From NCBI GenBank assembly GCA_023427545.1, contig JAEZBF010000406.1, positions 1 to 11,769 of the forward strand: a stretch of DNA of 11,769 nt, in the 5' to 3' direction. The position numbers and the translations under genes are program-made. Shown piece by piece: positions 6,558-11,769 of this stretch. The number at the start of each line of letters is the position of its first letter. The stretch's first letter is position 1. The stretch is from Pseudomonadota bacterium (GTDB taxonomy: Bacteria > Pseudomonadota > Alphaproteobacteria > Rhizobiales > Devosiaceae). The notes beneath the pieces are model-generated. The model ran no database searches, had not been told where the DNA came from, and saw nothing but the letters and a program-made list of their open reading frames with translations.

Positions 6558-7379
6558 ATGAACCTGGGGTCTTCGACCACGCCCAAGCTGGCGGTGCGCG
6601 GGGCGACAAAGGTCTATCCGACCGCCTCCGGCAATCTCGTTGCCATCGATGGCTGCAGCCTCGCGGTTAACGCCGGAGAAATCGTTTCGATCGTCGGCCC
6701 TTCGGGGTGCGGCAAAACCACCCTGCTGTGGTCGATGTCGGGGCTGCACGGCCTGACCTCGGGCGAGGTGCTGCTCGATGGAACGCCCATCACCGGTCCC
6801 AGTCCCGAGATCGGCATGGTGTTCCAGGATGCGAACCTGCTGCCCTGGCGCAATCTCGAGAGCAACATCAACTTCCCCTTCGAGATCAAGCATCAGCAGC
6901 CGGATCGCGACTGGATCGCGCGCCTCACCCGCCGGGTTGGTTTGGAAGGCTTCGGCGCCCGCATGCCGCGCGAACTCTCAGGCGGCATGCAGCAGCGCGC
7001 GGCGCTCGTCCGCGCCCTCTCCTTCAAGCCGTCGGTCCTGCTGATGGACGAGCCCTTCGGTGCCCTCGATGCCTTTACGCGAGAGGAGATGAACCACCTC
7101 GTCGAGGAGATCTACCTCGATACCCGCACGACGATCGTCCTCATCACGCACTCGATCGACGAGGCGATCTTCCTGTCGGACCGGGTCATCGTCATGAGCG
7201 CGCGGCCCGGGCGGGTCGCCAAGGAATATCCGGTGACCTTCGAGCGGCCGCGATCCTTCGAGATCATGTCGACCAAGGAGGTCTTCGACCTCACGAACGC
7301 GATCAAGCTCGACATCATCGGCGAGCAAAAGAGCATGGCAAAAGCGGCCACTCGCCGGGTTGCGCAGGCGGCACAGTAA
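6558..7379 (+). CDS. ABC transporter ATP-binding protein, nitrate/sulfonate/taurine (SsuB/TauB) class
   Basis: Cytoplasmic ATPase of the second importer, 273 residues from the ATG at 6558. Motifs are complete: Walker A GPSGCGKTT (47-55), Q-loop Q90 in GMVFQDANLLPW, signature LSGGMQQR (140-147), Walker B LLMDEPFGALD (161-171) and switch His198 in ITHSIDEA. The phrase FQDANLLPWRNLESN and the short C-terminal region after MSARPGRV are typical of SsuB/TauB/ThiZ-type ATPases. The start is uncertain: in-frame GTG 6504, ATG 6540 and ATG 6558 are possible. AAGGA at 6536-6540 abuts the ATG at 6540 and is 17 bases from 6558, so neither has an ideal ribosome site. 6558 is preferred because homology to the family begins just after it. 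The permease gene follows after eight bases. Confidence 0.93.
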   Translation: MNLGSSTTPKLAVRGATKVYPTASGNLVAIDGCSLAVNAGEIVSIVGPSGCGKTTLLWSMSGLHGLTSGEVLLDGTPITGPSPEIGMVFQDANLLPWRNLESNINFPFEIKHQQPDRDWIARLTRRVGLEGFGARMPRELSGGMQQRAALVRALSFKPSVLLMDEPFGALDAFTREEMNHLVEEIYLDTRTTIVLITHSIDEAIFLSDRVIVMSARPGRVAKEYPVTFERPRSFEIMSTKEVFDLTNAIKLDIIGEQKSMAKAATRRVAQAAQ

Positions 7380-7387
7380 GACTTCAG

Positions 7388-8236
7388 ATGGACAGCACCG
7401 ACGCCATCCCGGAATTCTCCAAGGCCAAGCCTAGCGTGGGCGGCGACATCGGCGTTGCCAACATGTCGGCGCTCGCTGCCGGACCGGGGATCCGCTCGGC
7501 CAGGGAAGTGGCGGCGATCGTGCTGGTGGCGGTGGTGGTCATCGGCGGCGCCGAGCTGCTGCTCCGGCTGTTCAACGTGCCGCAATACATCATGCCGGCG
7601 CCCAGCCTGATCGCCCAGGCGCTGGTGACCGAGTTCCCGCTGATCCTGCCCCATCTCGGACATACGCTGGTCGAGCTCATCTCGGGTTTCGCGATCGGCG
7701 CGTGCATCGGACTGGTGCTGGCGGCGGTGATCACGCAGTTTCCGTTCGCCGAGAAGATCATCACGCCGTACATCCTGCTGCTGGTGACGACCCCGATGCT
7801 GGCGCTGGTGCCTCTGCTGATCCTGAGGTTTGGCTTCGGCTACACGCCCCGCATCATCGCCGTCGCCCTCGCCGCCGGCCCGATGGTGATGATCAATGCC
7901 GCGACCGGTTTCCGTCGTGTCGATCGCGGCAAGATCGCGCTCGCGCGCTCCTATGGCGCCTCGACGCTGCAGATCTTCTGGAAAGTCCGTGCGCCGATGG
8001 CGCTGCCGATGATCCTCGTCGGCCTGATGGTCGGCTCGATCTTCGGCCTCCTGACCGCCGTGGGCGCCGAAATGGTCGGCGGCGGCTTCGGCCTCGGCAA
8101 CCGTCTCACGTCCTATTCCTCGATGATCCAGATGCCGCAGTTCTTCGCGGTCGTCGTGATCCTCTCGATCCTGGGAATTCTCATCTACGTCCTGTTCTTC
8201 CTGATCGGGAAGAAATGGGCGAGCTGGGAAGCTTAA
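7388..8236 (+). CDS. ABC transporter permease, SsuC/TauC class (BPD_transp_1)
   Basis: Inner-membrane permease of the second importer, 282 residues. A variable cytoplasmic tail (1-38) precedes membrane segments at about 40-60 and 93-115, then further segments around 127-147, 153-172, 205-228 and 253-274. The family signature VPQYIMPAPSLIAQAL (64-79) follows the first segment, as in SsuC-like proteins. The EAA loop KIALARSYGASTLQIFWKVR (182-201) should dock on the ATPase. The frame is open far upstream through the ATPase gene in another frame, but the ATG at 7388 gives the normal length. A recognisable ribosome site is nearly absent (TAAG only), and the eight-base gap suggests translational coupling to the ATPase. 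The next gene, the binding protein, starts 52 bases later. Confidence 0.94.
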   Translation: MDSTDAIPEFSKAKPSVGGDIGVANMSALAAGPGIRSAREVAAIVLVAVVVIGGAELLLRLFNVPQYIMPAPSLIAQALVTEFPLILPHLGHTLVELISGFAIGACIGLVLAAVITQFPFAEKIITPYILLLVTTPMLALVPLLILRFGFGYTPRIIAVALAAGPMVMINAATGFRRVDRGKIALARSYGASTLQIFWKVRAPMALPMILVGLMVGSIFGLLTAVGAEMVGGGFGLGNRLTSYSSMIQMPQFFAVVVILSILGILIYVLFFLIGKKWASWEA

Positions 8237-8288
8237 GGCCAAGCAGTATTGTGCAACCAACGACAAGATACGTTCAGGGGAGACCAAA

Positions 8289-9452
8289 ATGACTGACTTC
8301 AAGACCACAATGCCGGGGCTCAGCCGCCGGACCTTCCTGCAGGTCAGCGCCGCGGGCGTCGTCACCGCCACCGTGCTGGGCTCCGGGCGGGCCATGGCCG
8401 AGCCCTACCAGAAATTCACCTGGATCTCGCCGCGCGGCACCCTCGAGGTGCTCGACGACTTCGGCTACTGGATGGGCAAGAAGCTCGGCTACTTCGACGA
8501 TCTCGGAGTCGAGACCGACATGCAGCCGGGTCCCTCGGACGGTACGGCGACGGTCAAGTTCGTCGACGTCGGTCAGGCAGACATGGGCTTCCCCTCCCCG
8601 GGCGTCTTCTCGTTCGCGCTCGAGAACGGCATGAAGCTCAAGTCGGTGTTCCACTGGGGTGCGCTCGACACCTTCAGCCTCGCCTTCCGCAAGGGCGAGG
8701 GCAGCAACGACCTCAAGACGCTCGAGGGCAAGACCATCCTGCTCGGCTCGGCCGCCTGGCAGTCGATCGTTGATCAGATGCTGGCGGTCCAGGGCGTCGA
8801 TATCTCCAAGGTGAAGTATGTCGAAGCGGGTTGGCCCACCTGGGGCACGGCCCTCGCCAGCGGACAGGGCGATGCCGCCCTCGCCTGGGAAGGGCTGCGC
8901 GCCGAGTGGATCTCGAAGGGCCGTGATTTCGAATACTGGCTAGGCGTGCAGCGCTCGCCGCTCGTCGCCAACACCTACGTGGTGCGTGCTGCCGACCTCG
9001 AGGACCCGGACAAGAAGGCGTTCCTCGACAAGTACCTGCGCGCCTGGTCGATGGGCCTGGAGGCTTCCTACCAGAACCCGATGGCCGCCGTGGATGCGGT
9101 CTTCCAGCAGTTCCCGTCGGTGGCGCAGGCCAACGGACCCGAACTGGGCGCCATGTCGCTGCTCCAGAACCTCAACGTGGTGCGCGGCGACATGTCCAAG
9201 CGCAAGGGCTGGGGCTGGCACGACATGGCCGCCTGGCAGACCTTCTTCGACAAGGTGCACGAGCTCGGCCTGATGAAGACGGCGGTGAAGGCCGAGGACG
9301 TCTGCACCAACGAGTGCATCGAAGCCGCCAACGACTTCGACCACGAAAAGGTCAAGGCCGATGCGCTCGCCTACAAGCTGCCCGACGACCTCGCCAAGGT
9401 GAACGTGGAGGACCTCAAGGCCCACATGTTCGACCAGGCGATCCAGGGCTGA
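8289..9452 (+). CDS. Tat-exported substrate-binding protein, SsuA/NMT1-THI5-like
   Basis: Periplasmic ligand-binding component of the second importer, 387 residues. The N-terminus has a twin-arginine signal, SRRTFLQ at 12-18, followed by a hydrophobic segment and a cleavage site AMA|EP after residue 37. The mature part fits the NMT1/SsuA fold of aromatic, pyrimidine and sulfonate binders: a first lobe ending near VDVGQADMGFPSPGVFSFAL (92-111), then a second lobe with KTLEGKTILLGS and SGQGDAALAWEGLRAEW. It is tryptophan-rich, suggesting a flat or ring-containing ligand. Its only two cysteines form CTNEC (339-343). A strong Shine-Dalgarno AGGGGAG (8276-8282) precedes the ATG by six bases, much better than those of the ATPase and permease, which suits the excess of binding protein usual for importers. 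A strong hairpin follows the stop. Confidence 0.93.
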   Translation: MTDFKTTMPGLSRRTFLQVSAAGVVTATVLGSGRAMAEPYQKFTWISPRGTLEVLDDFGYWMGKKLGYFDDLGVETDMQPGPSDGTATVKFVDVGQADMGFPSPGVFSFALENGMKLKSVFHWGALDTFSLAFRKGEGSNDLKTLEGKTILLGSAAWQSIVDQMLAVQGVDISKVKYVEAGWPTWGTALASGQGDAALAWEGLRAEWISKGRDFEYWLGVQRSPLVANTYVVRAADLEDPDKKAFLDKYLRAWSMGLEASYQNPMAAVDAVFQQFPSVAQANGPELGAMSLLQNLNVVRGDMSKRKGWGWHDMAAWQTFFDKVHELGLMKTAVKAEDVCTNECIEAANDFDHEKVKADALAYKLPDDLAKVNVEDLKAHMFDQAIQG

Positions 9453-9472
9453 TCGCACGCGCTGAAACTACC

Positions 9473-9496
9473 GCGGGCGGCATCCGTGCCGCCCGC
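9473..9496 (+). other. Strong hairpin after the second binding-protein gene
   Basis: Arms 9473-9482 (GCGGGCGGCA) and 9487-9496 (TGCCGCCCGC) are perfectly complementary over ten bases around a TCCG tetraloop of the UNCG type. It begins 20 bases after the binding-protein stop and ends 30 bases before the oxidoreductase start. No T-run follows, so it is unlikely to be a full intrinsic terminator. An mRNA-stabilising or attenuating role between the abundant binding protein and the enzymes is inferred. Confidence 0.72.
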
Positions 9497-9526
9497 CAAT
9501 CAAGAAACGGGAAAACGGAGGGGGTC

Positions 9527-10612
9527 ATGCCCAACAAGGTTCGCGTGCTGATCGTGGGGCTGGGCAACATGGGCAAGTCCCACGCCAGCGCCTATCACCG
9601 CAACGACGGGTTCGAGATCGTCGGGCTGATGAGCCGGTCGATCAAGAGCGCGACCCTGCCGAACTGGCTGGGCGGCTACCCGCTCTACGAGGACTTCGAC
9701 ACCGCGCTGGCCGAGACCAGGCCCGATGCGGTTTCGATCAACTCCTGGCCCAACAGCCACGCCGAATACGCCATCAAGGCGATGAAGGCGGGCGCCCATG
9801 TGTTCATGGAAAAGCCGATCGCGACCAACAACGAGGACGCCGAGGAGGTGGTCGCCACCGCGCGCGAGACCAACCGCAAGCTGGTGCTCGGCTATATCCT
9901 GCGCGTCCACCCCTCGTGGATGAAGTTCATCGAGCTCGGCCAGACGCTGGGCAAACCGCTGGTGATGCGGCTCAATCTCAACCAGCAGAGCAATGGCCCG
10001 GCCTGGATGTGGCACAAGAACCTGATCGACAGCCTCATCCCCATCGTCGATTGCGGGGTGCACTATGTCGACGTCATGTGCCAGCTGACCGGTGCCAAGC
10101 CGGTGCGCGTCCACGGCATCGGCGCAAAGCTCTGGGACGACGCCGCCAAGCCCAATTATGGGCACCTGCACGTGACCTTCGATGACGGCTCGGTAGGCTG
10201 GTACGAAGCCGGCTGGGGCCCGATGATGAGCGAGGTCGCGTTCTTCGTGAAGGACGTGGTGGGGCCCAAGGGCGCGGTTTCGATCGTGCCGGGCCACTCG
10301 GAGAACAAGGACCAGCTCGAGGACGTCTCGGACTCGGCGGACATCGACCGCCACACCAAGACCGACCGCATCCAGTACCACCACGCCGAAGTCGGGCCGG
10401 ACAAGAACTTCGTGCGCAAGGACGAGTTCATCTCGACCGAGGACGAGCCCAACCACCAGGACCTCTGCGACCGCGAGCAGGCGTTTTTCCTCAAGGCGAT
10501 CAACGAGGATCTCGACCTTAGCGAGTCAATGGATGCGGCGGTCAACAGCCTGCGCATCGTGCTCGCCGCCGAACAGAGCATCAACGAAGAGCGGGTGGTC
10601 GAGCTCGCCTGA
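9527..10612 (+). CDS. Gfo/Idh/MocA family NAD(P)-dependent oxidoreductase
   Basis: A cytoplasmic dehydrogenase of 361 residues, usual for the family, which oxidises or reduces a hydroxyl/keto group on sugars, inositols and related polyols. The N-terminal Rossmann domain has GLGNMGKSH (11-19), and EKP at 95-97 supplies the catalytic lysine K96. The C-terminal domain contains DCGVHYVD (175-182), matching the DxGxHxxD pattern whose Asp and His (D175, H179) act with the lysine in inositol dehydrogenases. A hydrophilic insertion at about 255-310, rich in Asp, Glu and His, distinguishes it from simple sugar dehydrogenases. The ATG at 9527 follows a strong GGAGG (9517-9521) by five bases. It lies between a binding-protein gene and an amidohydrolase gene, so it probably acts on the imported compound or its product. 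The substrate is unknown. Confidence 0.95.
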   Translation: MPNKVRVLIVGLGNMGKSHASAYHRNDGFEIVGLMSRSIKSATLPNWLGGYPLYEDFDTALAETRPDAVSINSWPNSHAEYAIKAMKAGAHVFMEKPIATNNEDAEEVVATARETNRKLVLGYILRVHPSWMKFIELGQTLGKPLVMRLNLNQQSNGPAWMWHKNLIDSLIPIVDCGVHYVDVMCQLTGAKPVRVHGIGAKLWDDAAKPNYGHLHVTFDDGSVGWYEAGWGPMMSEVAFFVKDVVGPKGAVSIVPGHSENKDQLEDVSDSADIDRHTKTDRIQYHHAEVGPDKNFVRKDEFISTEDEPNHQDLCDREQAFFLKAINEDLDLSESMDAAVNSLRIVLAAEQSINEERVVELA

Positions 10613-10651
10613 GCGGCGGACCGCCCCCGCCCCAAAACTCCGGAGAGCGTG

Positions 10652-11769
10652 ATGACATCAGCGGGCGCCGGCTCGAGCTTCGACCTCGTCCTCAAGGGCG
10701 GGCGCGTCATCGACGAGCGGAACGGCATCGATGGCATCTTGGATGTCGCGATCAAGGGCGGGCGGATTGCGGCGGTGGGGCCGGAGATCGCGGCGAACGG
10801 GGCGCGGGTGCGGAATGTCGCCGGTTGTGTCGTCGCGCCCGGGCTCATCGATATCCACACCCACGTCTACCACAAGGCGACCTCGCTCAGCGTCGACCCT
10901 GGGCTGGTGGCGCGGCGGGCGGCGATCACCACGCTGATCGACGCGGGGAGTGCGGGCGCCGGCAACTACGACGGCTTCCGCGACTACGTGATGGCGCACT
11001 CGCCGTACCGGATCCTCGCGTTCCTCAACATCTCCTTCCCGGGGATTTTCGGCTTCGACAAGGACGTCCAGATCGGCGAAGCGACGGCGCGCTCCATGCT
11101 GCCGGTGCATCATTGCGTCGAAAAGATCGAAGCGAACCGCGACCGCATTATCGGAGTCAAGGTGCGGATCGGCGGCCTCGTGACCGGCGATCTCGGCCTC
11201 GGGGCGCTGGAGCTGGCGCTCGAAGCCGCCAATGCGGTGAGCCTGCCGCTGATGTGCCACATCGGCCATCCGCCGCCGAGCTACTCCGATGTGGTCGACC
11301 TGCTGCGGCCCGGCGACATCCTGACCCACTGCTATCGTCCCGAGCCGAACTCGGCCATCGGCGCCGACGGCAAGGTTCTGCCCGCGGTCCGCAACGCGCG
11401 CGAACGCGGCGTGCTGTTCGACATCGCGCACGGCATGGGCGCCTTCGGCTACGACACCGCCGAGAAAGCGCTCGAGGACGGCTTTAAGCCCGACCTGATC
11501 TCGTCGGACGTCCACGTCATCGCGATCGAGGGGCCGGGTTTCGACCTGCTCCACACCATGAGCAAGCTTCTCAACTGCGGGCTGACGCTGCCGGAGGTCA
11601 TCGGCATGTCGACGAGCCGGCCAGCGCAGGCCATCCGCCGTCCCGACCTCGGGCACATCGGCGTTGGCGCGAGCGCGGACATCACCGTGCTACGGGAAGT
11701 CGAGTCGGACTACGTCTTCGCCGACGTCGTGGGCAAGACCCGGCAGGGCTCGACCCTGCTCCACCCGGG
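10652..11769 (+). CDS. Amidohydrolase/deacetylase family metallohydrolase (partial, C-terminus off the right edge)
   Basis: A binuclear metal hydrolase of the amidohydrolase superfamily, related to dihydroorotases, hydantoinases and the amidohydrolase/deacetylase (EF_0837-like) group, cleaving an amide, ring amide or N-acyl bond. The window holds 372 codons; family members of about 380-400 residues suggest only a short tail is missing. The N-terminal beta domain FDLVLKGGRVIDERNG leads into metal site HTH (H69, H71). The expected carboxylated lysine is K170 in GVKVRIGG, the further metal histidines are H203 (CHIGHPP) and H226 (THCYRP), and the catalytic Asp is D286 in SSDVH. All metal ligands are therefore present. 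GGAGAG at 10642-10647 lies four bases before the ATG, which sits 39 bases after the oxidoreductase stop. The residual C-terminal segment IGVGASADITVL is the returning beta domain. The true substrate is unknown. Confidence 0.93.
   Translation, partial: MTSAGAGSSFDLVLKGGRVIDERNGIDGILDVAIKGGRIAAVGPEIAANGARVRNVAGCVVAPGLIDIHTHVYHKATSLSVDPGLVARRAAITTLIDAGSAGAGNYDGFRDYVMAHSPYRILAFLNISFPGIFGFDKDVQIGEATARSMLPVHHCVEKIEANRDRIIGVKVRIGGLVTGDLGLGALELALEAANAVSLPLMCHIGHPPPSYSDVVDLLRPGDILTHCYRPEPNSAIGADGKVLPAVRNARERGVLFDIAHGMGAFGYDTAEKALEDGFKPDLISSDVHVIAIEGPGFDLLHTMSKLLNCGLTLPEVIGMSTSRPAQAIRRPDLGHIGVGASADITVLREVESDYVFADVVGKTRQGSTLLHP

Noticed and set aside
6707..7387. Long in-frame extension of the SsuC-like permease back through the ATPase gene
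   Set aside because: This is an alternative frame inside the ATPase gene. The permease starts naturally at 7388, eight bases after the ATPase stop.
7112..8395. 427-codon open frame on the minus strand across the second importer genes
   Set aside because: The translation is dominated by His, Asp, Arg and Gln repeats typical of the antisense of GC-rich coding DNA, and it spans three confident genes.

Overview
The window looks like chromosomal DNA from a GC-rich alphaproteobacterium, most likely of the Hyphomicrobiales (Devosia- or Rhizobium-like). This is an inference from strong GC bias at third codon positions, two adjacent ABC uptake operons, an RpiR regulator and sugar/amide catabolic genes. 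No search was run. No rRNA, tRNA, insertion sequence, prophage gene or CRISPR array is visible. Coding density is high, and no gene-free stretch exceeds about 210 bases.

Left block (1 to 4513, minus strand): a peptide/nickel-type (Dpp/Opp) ABC importer operon. It is transcribed from a Sec-exported family 5 binding protein (4513 to 2990), through two permeases (2919 to 1960 and 1963 to 1121), into a tandem two-domain ATPase that runs off the left edge (1124 to 1). The permease and ATPase genes are coupled by ATGA stop/start overlaps. A strong palindrome separates the binding-protein gene from the permeases.

Middle (4514 to 6557): the binding-protein gene is divergent from a plus-strand gene for a small APH-fold phosphotransferase (4681 to 5418). 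That gene ends four bases from the end of a minus-strand RpiR/SIS regulator gene (6349 to 5423). A 15-bp imperfect palindrome of the kind bound by RpiR-family proteins (TGTAGGAAACTTACA, 6387 to 6401) lies just upstream of the regulator. It sits in the intergenic region shared with the next operon.

Right block (6558 to 11769, plus strand): a second ABC importer of the nitrate/sulfonate/taurine/thiamine-precursor (SsuBCA, NMT1-like) class: ATPase, permease and Tat-exported binding protein. It is followed by a Gfo/Idh/MocA dehydrogenase and a metal-dependent amidohydrolase/deacetylase that is cut by the right edge. The gene order suggests one regulon: import of a small compound, NAD(P)-dependent oxidation of a hydroxyl group, and hydrolysis of an amide or ring amide. 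RpiR would sense a (phosphorylated) intermediate, and the neighbouring APH-type kinase could make that intermediate. The substrate cannot be read from the sequence. This cluster is the best candidate here for an undescribed catabolic system.
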